From Flavobacterium sp. (lineage in GTDB: Bacteria; Bacteroidota; Bacteroidia; Flavobacteriales; Flavobacteriaceae), in assembly GCA_021740105.1 (NCBI GenBank), contig JAIPAM010000001.1:1-64000 (forward strand): 64,000 nt of DNA, in the 5' to 3' direction. The notes beneath the pieces were generated by a model. It saw only the letters and a list, made by a program, of their open reading frames with translations. It was not told where the DNA came from and searched no databases. Every line of letters starts with the position of its first letter. Within the stretch, counting starts at the first letter, position 1. Both the position numbers and the translations under genes were made by a program. Of this stretch, positions 9,570 to 17,322 are shown piece by piece.

Positions 9570-11009
9570 TTAATGACCGCCTGAAACTGGCTTGTCAAAA
9601 TCAATGCCTTGATTTTTCAAGATTCCACTTACTTTCCAAGCATAAAATGCCAAATAAGCAAAACATAAAACGCCAATAATATAGCTGTTTTGTATGCCGA
9701 TACTTTCAGAAATGATCCCTTGAATCCAACTCACAATTCCACCACCCATAACCATCATAATTAAGAAACTACTTCCTTGACTCGTATTTTTTCCTAATCC
9801 ACTAATCGCTAATGTAAAGATACATGGCCATAAAGTACTACAGAATAAACCTACACTTGTAAAAGCATATACACTTGTCATTCCTGATGTGGCCATTCCA
9901 ATCGCTAAAGCTACTATTCCCAATACAGAAAATATAAGTAACATTCTAGCTGGATTTCCTTTACTTAATATATCAGCAGCAATCAAAACTAAAATGATTA
10001 ATCCGTAAACATAAAACGGCGTTAAGTCGTGTTTCGCAATTGCATTTACCAATAAAAATACTCCAAAAGCCAAATAGGGCGCTAAGAATTTGAATATTTT
10101 TTGCAAATTCATATCATTGGTAAAAGCTCCAACTGCTCCCGTCCAACGACCAATCATTAAACTCGCCCAGTACAATGAAATATAAGGCGCAATATCTTGT
10201 GTTAAGAACCCTAATTTTGATTCCATATAAGCTGGAAGATTACTTGCAGTAGAAACTTCAACCCCTACATAAACGAAAATTGCGATCATTCCCATGATCA
10301 ATTGAGGGTATTTTAATGCGGAACTTCTAGATGAATTTGCCCCATTCTCGACTTCAACTACTGCTTCGGGTTTATCAGGAATAGAAGAAAACTTCAATAA
10401 AATAGCTACTAATAAAAATGCCAATCCTAAAACTAAGTAGGGAACTTTAACACTTTCAATACTCATTTCTGTATCTGCACCGCCAACACTTGATCCAAAA
10501 ATTGCAAAACTAACTACTAATGGACCTATGGTAGTTCCGAAATTATTAATTCCGCCTGCCAATGTTAATCTTTGAGAACCAGTTGTAATTGGACCCATCG
10601 CAATGGCGAGAGGATTTGCAACAGTTTGCTGCAATGAAAATCCTAAAGCTACAATGAATAATCCAGACAACATTAATGTAAATGAACCCGTGTTTGCTGC
10701 TGGGTAAAACAATAAAGTTCCTAAGGCTGATATTCCTAATCCTAATGCAAGCCCGTTTTTATATCCAATTTTATTCACTAGATCTTCTTTCATCAAAAGT
10801 GAAATTCCCATATAAATAAGAGATCCTACGGTATACGCAATGTAAAATGCTAACGAAACTAATTGGCTTTGACCTTGGGTTAAATCGAAGGCTTTTTTAA
10901 ATACTGGAATAAGGATATCGTTACTTGCAGCAACAAAACCCCAAAAGAAAAAAACAGTTACTAAGGGAATAAATTGTCCCCATTTGGTTTGAACATTTTC
11001 TGAATTCAT
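9570..11009 (-). CDS. Sugar MFS transporter, FucP/GluP type
   Basis: 479 residues with about twelve hydrophobic segments, an inner-membrane proton-coupled symporter of the fucose/glucose-galactose permease branch of the major facilitator superfamily. The branch is recognised by the N-terminal FFFWGFVAASNDILIPVFK and the LQQTVANPLAIAMGP segment, and by the conserved GMGGGI/SWIQG region (here MVMGGGIVSWIQG). The substrate is probably a hexose, though the exact sugar cannot be decided. No sugar kinase or isomerase sits beside it. It has its own terminator, and the 183-base gap upstream shows no other gene. Confidence 0.88.
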   Translation of the reverse strand: MNSENVQTKWGQFIPLVTVFFFWGFVAASNDILIPVFKKAFDLTQGQSQLVSLAFYIAYTVGSLIYMGISLLMKEDLVNKIGYKNGLALGLGISALGTLLFYPAANTGSFTLMLSGLFIVALGFSLQQTVANPLAIAMGPITTGSQRLTLAGGINNFGTTIGPLVVSFAIFGSSVGGADTEMSIESVKVPYLVLGLAFLLVAILLKFSSIPDKPEAVVEVENGANSSRSSALKYPQLIMGMIAIFVYVGVEVSTASNLPAYMESKLGFLTQDIAPYISLYWASLMIGRWTGAVGAFTNDMNLQKIFKFLAPYLAFGVFLLVNAIAKHDLTPFYVYGLIILVLIAADILSKGNPARMLLIFSVLGIVALAIGMATSGMTSVYAFTSVGLFCSTLWPCIFTLAISGLGKNTSQGSSFLIMMVMGGGIVSWIQGIISESIGIQNSYIIGVLCFAYLAFYAWKVSGILKNQGIDFDKPVSGGH

Positions 11010-11192
11010 AAAATTGGTTTAAGGTTGGTTAAAATAAATAATTTGATTGATTACAATTGAAAATTATTTAGCGTTAAAAATAAATACTATTATTTGATAA
11101 ATAAACATTTATTGAAAAAGATTATAAAAATATTTATTAAATAAATTGATTACCGAAATTAATATACCTGATAATCATCTAAAAAAACCGGA

Positions 11193-12395
11193 TCAATTCC
11201 CATCTACAAAATCTTGTAAATACTGGAATCTTTCGGTAAGCTTCCCGTTTTCGGTCATTTTAGCTCTTTCAAGTATTTCGTCTTTATCGCCATTGAAAAA
11301 AGCGGGAATTACATTTTTCATAAACATCTCTCCGAAACCTTCACTTGCATCTTTGGGCAATTCGCATGGTAAATTATCTACCGACATAACTACAATTGCT
11401 GCTGGATGAAACACATCTACTTCTTTGTGTTCACTAGGTAAATAGCCAAAAAGAGGTTCTGCAATAGTTGAGGCTTTAATGGTACAAGCAATTGGGCCAT
11501 TGACATCACAGGAAATATCAGCAACTACTTTAATATTGCAATCATTGGCTTGAAGCATTTCTTGAGTTAATATATATGGAGCATCATTTCCATAAAAATG
11601 GCCCGCAATAAAAATATCAGATACTTTTGTAAATCGTTCAAAGTCAGAGATGTAATCTTTTGGATTAGAATAAAAATCTTTTTTATCTGTTACTTTTCCG
11701 TCTTTGCGTTTGTTATAATCTAATACATCAATTTGAACATAAACTGGTTCTGAATATTTTTTACAAAGAAAATTCTCCACAGAAACCTCCTTCATTTTCA
11801 TGGCATCCAAAATTTCTTTAGCACCATTTCCTACTTTTCCGCAACCTGTTAATACCACTTTTATAGGTGGTAAAATTGATCTTTTTAACTTGATTACTAA
11901 ATCTTCTTTTCCCGAAAGGGATTCTGCTTTTGGAATAGTAAATAATCCAAATTTTATTCCGAAAGCTCGAAAAGCATTATACGCTCCTACAATTCCAGCA
12001 TACCTTCCAAAGCCAATTAGTCTATTAAAATTAGCGTCCACAATAGTTTCATGGTCATAAAATTCAATGTTCTTTTCGAGGATTGCTTGAAGTAGTTTTC
12101 TATTGTAAGGTTGCTTTTTTATCGTGTGGGAAAAAAAGAAATATTTTTTATTTGGTAATAACGACTCTACTGGAACTTCCTTAACTCCAAATAATACATC
12201 GCAATCATTCATATCATCAGAAACATCTATTCCAAGTTTAGAATATTGTTCGTCAGAAAAAATTCTAATATCGGAACTTTCAACTTTGATTTCAGCTGTT
12301 GAGAATTGATTTTTTAATTGGATCAATTCCTCTGGAGAAAAAACTACTCTTCTATCTGGTGGGTTTTTTCTTTCTTTAATGATTCCGAATTTCAT
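11193..12395 (-). CDS. NAD(P)-dependent oxidoreductase of the alanine/saccharopine dehydrogenase type
   Basis: 400 residues. The N-terminal domain begins MKFGIIKERKNPPDRRVVFSP, typical of alanine dehydrogenase/transhydrogenase N-domains. The middle has a Rossmann-like segment (PIKVVLTGCGKVGNGAKEIL, about residues 178-197). The C-terminal half includes DISCDVNGPIACT, a motif shared with lysine-forming saccharopine dehydrogenases. The reaction is therefore probably reversible oxidation of an amino acid or of its imine adduct. I cannot choose between alanine and saccharopine-like substrates. A strong promoter lies at 12419-12448. The divergent neighbour is a serine hydrolase lipoprotein. Confidence 0.8.
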   Translation of the reverse strand: MKFGIIKERKNPPDRRVVFSPEELIQLKNQFSTAEIKVESSDIRIFSDEQYSKLGIDVSDDMNDCDVLFGVKEVPVESLLPNKKYFFFSHTIKKQPYNRKLLQAILEKNIEFYDHETIVDANFNRLIGFGRYAGIVGAYNAFRAFGIKFGLFTIPKAESLSGKEDLVIKLKRSILPPIKVVLTGCGKVGNGAKEILDAMKMKEVSVENFLCKKYSEPVYVQIDVLDYNKRKDGKVTDKKDFYSNPKDYISDFERFTKVSDIFIAGHFYGNDAPYILTQEMLQANDCNIKVVADISCDVNGPIACTIKASTIAEPLFGYLPSEHKEVDVFHPAAIVVMSVDNLPCELPKDASEGFGEMFMKNVIPAFFNGDKDEILERAKMTENGKLTERFQYLQDFVDGN

Positions 12396-12418
12396 TCTTT
12401 AATTATTTAATTTTCATC

Positions 12419-12448
12419 CAAAAGTAAGCTTAAGTGAATGGATGTCAA
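12419..12448 (-). promoter_or_regulatory. Promoter of the oxidoreductase gene
   Basis: On the minus strand a TTG box (12446-12448) is separated by 19 bases from TACTTTTG (12419-12426), the Bacteroidetes sigma-ABfr form. The ATG at 12395 is 23 bases further. Confidence 0.7.
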
Positions 12449-12540
12449 AATTTATTTTATAAAATTATTTTCCTTTTTTGTTGACAAACAACTTCTTATA
12501 ATTTAGAGTAATTTTTTTATTTATTTCAGATAAATTTGAG

Positions 12541-12571
12541 TTTGAAAATACAATTCTTTCCTATATATTTG
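12541..12571 (+). promoter_or_regulatory. Promoter of the serine hydrolase lipoprotein gene
   Basis: TTTG (12541-12544), 19 bases, TATATTTG (12564-12571), followed by the ATG at 12588. The leader is only about 10 bases, so no classical ribosome binding site is available. Confidence 0.7.
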
Positions 12572-12587
12572 TTCTTTCCCTTGACCG

Positions 12588-13778
12588 ATGACTTATAAAA
12601 CTCCGATAATATATATTCAATTTTTTTTTATTTTCTTTCTTTGCTTATCCTGTAAAGGCAACGATAAAAATAATCCAGAATCAACAATTTCTTCATTAGA
12701 AATGACCCCTTCCGATTCCATTTTTCCAAAATTAACTGAATCCTATATCAATTCAAAAAAGAATAAAATTGAGCGTTTTTTCAATAAAAATTGGCCTTCT
12801 AAAAACAATAACATTAGTTTTTTGGTAGCAAAAGATGGGCAAATAATATATGAAAATTACGCTGGTTTTGGGGATGTAAGAAAGAAAATACCCATTACAA
12901 GTGAAACACCCATTCACATTGCATCGGTTAGTAAAGTGATTACAGCAACAGCAGTTTTGAAACTAATAAATGCTGGTAAAATTGAATTGGATCAAAAAGT
13001 GGCGACTCTTTTAAAAGGGTTTCCCTATCCTGAAGTAACTATCAAAAATTTACTAAGCCATAGAAGTGGAATGCGAAATTACGCCTATTTTACTGATGAT
13101 AGAAAAATTTGGGACAATCATAAAATTATGAGTAATCAAGATATTTTGAATATTATGATTAATAAGAAAATAGGTTTGGAAAGTAAAACCAATACACGAT
13201 TTCAATATTGCAATACCAATTATGCAATGTTGGCATTAATCATAGAAAAGGTAACCGGAAAAAGCTATCCTGATGCAATGAAATCGATGATATTTGATCC
13301 TTTAGGAATGAAACATACTTTTGTTTTTGATTACAAAAAAGACAAAACTGTAATCACTCCTTCCTATAGAGTTGGAGGTATGCAAATAGCATTTGATTTT
13401 CTAGACGCCATTTATGGCGATAAGAATATTTTTTCTACACCTCAAGACTTATTGATTTTTGACATGGCGAAAAATTCAAAATATTTTTTAACTCCGGAAT
13501 TACGGAATCAAATATATCAAGGTTATAGCAATGAGCATAAAGGTCAAAAGAATTATGGCCTTGGAATTCGGATGATCAATTTTGAAACTGGTCAGAATTT
13601 TTATTTTCATAACGGTTGGTGGCATGGAAATATGTCCTCTTATATCACTTTAACTAAAGAAAATGTTACCATTATTGCTCTTACCAATAAATCCATGAAA
13701 AGTGTTTATAACATTAAAAGATTAGCTCCACTCTTTGGAGATTACCCTTTTAAAGTGGAGGATGAATTTGGAGAGTAA
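12588..13778 (+). CDS. Beta-lactamase-family serine hydrolase, lipoprotein
   Basis: 396 residues. The N-terminus is a hydrophobic leader ending in a lipobox (FFLCLSC), so the protein is predicted to be lipid-anchored in the envelope. The class C beta-lactamase/D-alanyl-D-alanine peptidase fold shows the catalytic SxxK (S-V-S-K in HIASVSKVITA), the second motif Y-C-N (FQYCNTNYAM) and a late H-N-G triad (YFHNGWWHGN). Members include esterases, peptidases and penicillin-binding-like enzymes, so antibiotic resistance should not be assumed. It is preceded by its own promoter and followed by the tmRNA gene on the same strand. Confidence 0.88.
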   Translation: MTYKTPIIYIQFFFIFFLCLSCKGNDKNNPESTISSLEMTPSDSIFPKLTESYINSKKNKIERFFNKNWPSKNNNISFLVAKDGQIIYENYAGFGDVRKKIPITSETPIHIASVSKVITATAVLKLINAGKIELDQKVATLLKGFPYPEVTIKNLLSHRSGMRNYAYFTDDRKIWDNHKIMSNQDILNIMINKKIGLESKTNTRFQYCNTNYAMLALIIEKVTGKSYPDAMKSMIFDPLGMKHTFVFDYKKDKTVITPSYRVGGMQIAFDFLDAIYGDKNIFSTPQDLLIFDMAKNSKYFLTPELRNQIYQGYSNEHKGQKNYGLGIRMINFETGQNFYFHNGWWHGNMSSYITLTKENVTIIALTNKSMKSVYNIKRLAPLFGDYPFKVEDEFGE

Positions 13779-13913
13779 GTAATTGTAATTTAAAATTCTC
13801 AATTTCTAGAAAGTTTAGCAATGCCTTCTACTTGAATCTTTACACTTTTTAAGACTACAATAATGAATCATAAATCATAATTCCAAAATCATAATTAATA
13901 ATTCAATAAGTGG

Positions 13914-13921
13914 TATATTTG
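13914..13921 (+). promoter_or_regulatory. -7 element of the tmRNA gene
   Basis: TATATTTG matches TAnnTTTG and ends 11 bases before the mature 5' end, leaving room for a short leader removed by RNase P. No clear TTG box is seen upstream. Confidence 0.55.
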
Positions 13922-13932
13922 CAGTTCTATTT

Positions 13933-14326
13933 GGGGTCGACTGGTTTTGACAGCAAGTCGAATTGAAAAGTAAGCACGTCGAGAACTGGGACAATTCTCG
14001 TTAATAAAAGGTTTCAAAACACATACACGGCGAAGGAAACTACGCTCTTGCTGCATAATCTGAATCATAGTAAGATTAGCCTCGTCCTACAAGGTAGGAA
14101 AGCAGGATTCACCACGAAAGCTTTGGTTTATGGCGGTCGATAAAGGTGAATCGTAAACTTAAACCTAGATTTTCATGAGCTTCGGGTGGATTTCGAAATT
14201 AAAGAAGATAAGTGTTGTGCGACTGTTTCTGGTCAAACACAACATCGAAAATTCAATCAGGAAATAAGCGTGTAGAAAGTTTTTTAGTTGCTTGTTTGGA
14301 CCCGGGTTCGATTCCCGGCGATTCCA
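13933..14326 (+). ncRNA. ssrA: Transfer-messenger RNA (tmRNA)
   Basis: The 5' end GGGGTCG pairs with CGATTCC at 14319-14325 to form the tRNA-like acceptor stem, with discriminator A at 14326. The T arm reads GGGTTCGATTCCC. The 3' CCA is not encoded (the genome continues CAA). The tag reading frame at 14029-14058 encodes GEGNYALAA followed by TAA. The molecule rescues ribosomes stalled on broken messages and marks their products for proteolysis. Its SmpB partner is not in this window. A strong terminator follows immediately. Confidence 0.95.
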
Positions 14327-14330
14327 CAAA

Positions 14331-14364
14331 AAAAGACAAACTTTTCTAAGTTTGTCTTTTTTTA
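14331..14364 (+). terminator. Terminator of the tmRNA gene
   Basis: A perfect 13-bp stem (AAAAGACAAACTT with AAGTTTGTCTTTT) around TTCT, followed by T7. Confidence 0.9.
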
Positions 14365-15284
14365 TTTTTACTAATTAACTAAACTAAGTAATTTTTTTCA
14401 AATCACTTGAAAGTGATGCTTGTAATTGACAAAAAGATAAAAACAGTTGGTTAGTTCACAATTGCTACAATAGGTCCCTCAACTTACATACAATTGCTGC
14501 TTTATTGGGTAAAAGCGGAACTAACCAAATGTTTTTATAAAATAAATTTAAATGGCGTGGATTCTAACTTAACTAATTTTGATCATGGCATTGACTTTAA
14601 ATATCGGCGATTCTAAATTACCTCTTATTTTACTTTTATAACTATTGATGAATATTTTTTAAATAGTATTAATATTTTGGGTTTTTTAATTATTAATTTA
14701 GTTTATAAAACTTCTGATTTTTAAAAGTTTATTGATTTAATATATTGAACGATCGGAATCACATCTATTAAAGTTCTTGGTTTATTTTACAAATCTATGG
14801 GACAATATATTACCGAAGGCTTTAAAAAACGACTAGAAGTATTAAATTACTATGTTATTTTACAAATTAATATCAATTTGTAAGTCGTAAACTCTCGTTG
14901 TAAAAAAATTTTGATGGTTCTAATTTAAATTAAAGTAATTCACTCTTGTAAATTCTGAATTAAATACAGTTGCCTAGATAGTAGATTATCCTATTTTCCC
15001 ATTAATATTCATTGTTATACAAAGCTTAAAAATAACTCCCAGACCTTATAGTTATGGTATTTTTATTTTAGTAGTAAAATAATTTATTTTAAAGGAACAA
15101 TAATGTAAGTATTGAATCTTTGGAGATAGCCTCAAAAATTGAAAGTAGCATTAAGTCCAAAAAAATCAGGGTGTAATAATTTTATTATCTAAAACGTTAC
15201 TTAACAATTTTTTAAAAATTACAGTCAACAATGAATTTGATGATATTAAAAAAAGATGGCAGTACTTAAAAATTGATATTATTT
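14365..15284. other. Gene-free AT-rich region downstream of ssrA
   Basis: About 920 bases without a credible gene. On the plus strand a frame from 14416 is broken by TAG at 14452. It then stays open at 14455-14613, reading FTIATIGPST and, after 16 residues, FYKINLNG. This resembles the start of pyruvate kinase. A second short open stretch (14797-14883, 28 codons) has no recognisable product. No copy of the tmRNA 3' end was found here that would mark an integration site. The region is most likely decayed sequence. Confidence 0.6.
14416..14616 (+). pseudogene. Possible decayed pyruvate-kinase-like fragment
   Basis: Translation from ATG 14416 gives MLVIDKKIKTVG, a TAG stop at 14452-14454, then TIATIGPST. 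Sixteen residues later FYKINLNG follows, and a TAA ends the frame at 14614-14616. Pyruvate kinases begin with KTKIVATxGP(A/S)(S/T), and after about 15 residues (V)FR(I/L/V)NFSHG. Both the motifs and their spacing agree. The evidence is two short motifs only, and everything C-terminal is absent or unrecognisable, so this is a tentative call. Confidence 0.3.
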
Positions 15285-16061
15285 TTAATACTTTTTGTTA
15301 AAATAATTTTTGGCAGAATTAATTTTTCTAAAAGCATCTGGCGTTTGGCCAGTAATCCTTTTAAATACGCTACAAAAATTAGAGTAACTGCTAAAGGACA
15401 AATCAAAGGCGATGTGGGTTAGCAACTGATCTGTTTCGGTAATGAGGTATTTTGCCTTTACAATTTTCTGTTGGAGAATATATTGATAAGGAGTTAAATT
15501 CATATGAAGGGAAAACATACGAATAAAATGCATGTAATTATAGTTGGTTAATTCTGCTAGAATGCGAATATCTATTCGATGATCAATATGCTTTTCAATA
15601 TATTTAATTACTGGTTTTAAAATAAAGGGAACATCATTAACTATTTTTTTGTCGTTACGAAGCACATCAATATTTTTATATTTATAGTTATTGAGCACCA
15701 CAGCTACAGTGCAAGAAACATCAATGGGTTTAAACGGTTTTATAATTATCCCATGTGGACGAGTCGCTTTGATTCGTTCCACCATTTCTTTATCAGAAAT
15801 ACCTGTAATAAAAATAAAGGGCATCAAATCTCTAACTAAAAGATGTTGAGCGATAGTAATTCCGTCAAATTCTTTTTGTTTTAAATTAATATCTAGAATA
15901 ACTAAAATGGGATTGTATTTTTCAATATCTATAATCGTTTCTTTGAAGTTATAGTTTTTAAAATTTATAATCACGTTGAAGCCTTCTTGCGATAGAATCC
16001 TCTTAAGATCCATGGCAATTATTAATTCATCTTCTACGATTATTATTGTTTGATTATTCAT
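15285..16061 (-). CDS. Response regulator with receiver and AraC-type DNA-binding domain
   Basis: 258 residues. The N-terminal receiver (about 1-125) has the acidic cluster E10-D11-E12, the phospho-acceptor D57 (ILDIN), a Thr in FITG, and the conserved Lys in IIKPFK. The C-terminal half (about 150-250) is an AraC/XylS helix-turn-helix pair, with the signature FSFSSYSNFCSVFKRITGQTPDAFRK expressed here as LSFSSYSNFCSVFKR then TPDAFRK. It should bind DNA when phosphorylated. The partner kinase lies 88 bases upstream on the same strand, so the two likely form one operon. Target genes are not evident nearby. Confidence 0.88.
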   Translation of the reverse strand: MNNQTIIIVEDELIIAMDLKRILSQEGFNVIINFKNYNFKETIIDIEKYNPILVILDINLKQKEFDGITIAQHLLVRDLMPFIFITGISDKEMVERIKATRPHGIIIKPFKPIDVSCTVAVVLNNYKYKNIDVLRNDKKIVNDVPFILKPVIKYIEKHIDHRIDIRILAELTNYNYMHFIRMFSLHMNLTPYQYILQQKIVKAKYLITETDQLLTHIAFDLSFSSYSNFCSVFKRITGQTPDAFRKINSAKNYFNKKY

Positions 16062-16149
16062 AGGTGTTATGATTATGGCTTATACGATTTCAATTCTAAG
16101 GTTTTATTTAATTACTTTTTAGAGAATGATAAATTGTTTGGTATCGATT

Positions 16150-16902
16150 TTAAAAACTAATATTGTAGAATGCGCCTTGATTATTTTTTCTATTGATTTC
16201 TCCGTTAATTTGTAGAACCATAATAGAAACTAAATCCAACCCGATGGCGTTTTTTGGTGAAGGTATTTCAGGAAATCCGATGCCATTGTCTTGCAATGTC
16301 AATTCATATTTCTTTAATTTCTTATTTATTATATCAATCTTTATTTTACCCGCATTATTTTTATAAAAAGCATGCTTAAATGAATTACAAACTAATTCGG
16401 TAATAATGAGTCCAATGGGAATTGCGGTTTCAACATCTAAAATGGTATTATTGGTATTTATTTCAATTTCTACATCATTTTTATAAATTTGAGACAAGTT
16501 ATGGACGATGGACTCTAAATAATACTGAAGGTCAACTGAATTAGTAAATTCTGTTTCGTAAAGATTTTGATGAATTAACGCAATGGAATGAATTCGGGTT
16601 TGTACCTTAAATAAAAAATCCTCTACTGAATTATTGTTATTTTTAGCTTCAATATTGAGAAGGCTAACAATTAATTGCAGATTGTTTTTTATACGATGAT
16701 GAATTTCTTTTAACTGAGTTTCTTTAGTCGCTAAAGTAACTTGATTGAAGTCGTTAATCTGATTTAACTGTGCAAGGTCTTTCTTAAGTTGAAAATTAAA
16801 TCGGATTAATAAAAAATAACCCATTAAAATAAATAGCAATATTACTATCGCAAATTCGATACTATAAAATTTACTATCGATATAACTATTAAATTCTATC
16901 AT
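16150..16902 (-). CDS. Short sensor histidine kinase, HisKA_2 type
   Basis: 250 residues. One membrane segment (about 15-33) near the N-terminus is followed by a short coiled-coil-like linker. The HisKA_2 dimerisation box follows (EIHHRIKNNLQ, H68/H69), then a HATPase_c domain with the N box (ELVCNSFKHAF) and the G boxes (DNGIGF, GLDLVS). No periplasmic or cytoplasmic sensor domain is present, so the signal may come through the membrane helix or a partner protein. It is the probable kinase of the receiver-AraC protein just downstream. The 420 bases upstream are AT-rich and carry no gene. Confidence 0.85.
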   Translation of the reverse strand: MIEFNSYIDSKFYSIEFAIVILLFILMGYFLLIRFNFQLKKDLAQLNQINDFNQVTLATKETQLKEIHHRIKNNLQLIVSLLNIEAKNNNNSVEDFLFKVQTRIHSIALIHQNLYETEFTNSVDLQYYLESIVHNLSQIYKNDVEIEINTNNTILDVETAIPIGLIITELVCNSFKHAFYKNNAGKIKIDIINKKLKKYELTLQDNGIGFPEIPSPKNAIGLDLVSIMVLQINGEINRKNNQGAFYNISF

Positions 16903-17322
16903 TTATCTTTTTTTTATTTAGTATACCAAATCCTTAGAAGCTATAGAGTATAACTTTCTAGTAATCGATAACAATAAAATAATGGATAAAGAATACAATA
17001 ATTCTTATTAGTTTGATAAAAATAATAAGATAATTATATGGCAATAAATATTACTTTACATTTTACAATTATATTGATTTAGAAATAGACCAGAGTATTA
17101 AAAAACTACTCATTCTATTAAAAACCGATTTAATTTCAGCAAAAATAAATTATATTTTTAATTAAACAGTTGTTAAATCGTTAATTAACTTTTGTATACT
17201 CTTTATCAATAATTTTACAACAAAAAGCTAAAAATTGACTTTTTGAGTTAACGCTAGTAAACAACGTTAAACAATGTAGTATGGGAATTAAACGTAAATT
17301 ATTGAAATTAAAACACAATATG
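16903..17322. other. Gene-free region upstream of the histidine kinase
   Basis: About 420 very AT-rich bases between two minus-strand genes. A TATTTTTG match (17150-17157, minus strand) could be a distant -7 element. I see no gene, hairpin or RNA family here. Confidence 0.5.

Noticed and set aside
12588..13778. Antibiotic-resistance beta-lactamase
   Set aside because: The fold and SxxK motif are shared with esterases and peptidases, and nothing points to beta-lactam hydrolysis.
14797..14883. Small gene of 28 codons after ssrA
   Set aside because: No ribosome binding site, no recognisable family, and the surrounding frames are full of stops.
13933..15284. Prophage or integrative element at the tmRNA gene
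   Set aside because: No integrase, no phage genes and no second copy of the tmRNA 3' end were seen. Only a gene-free scar-like region remains.
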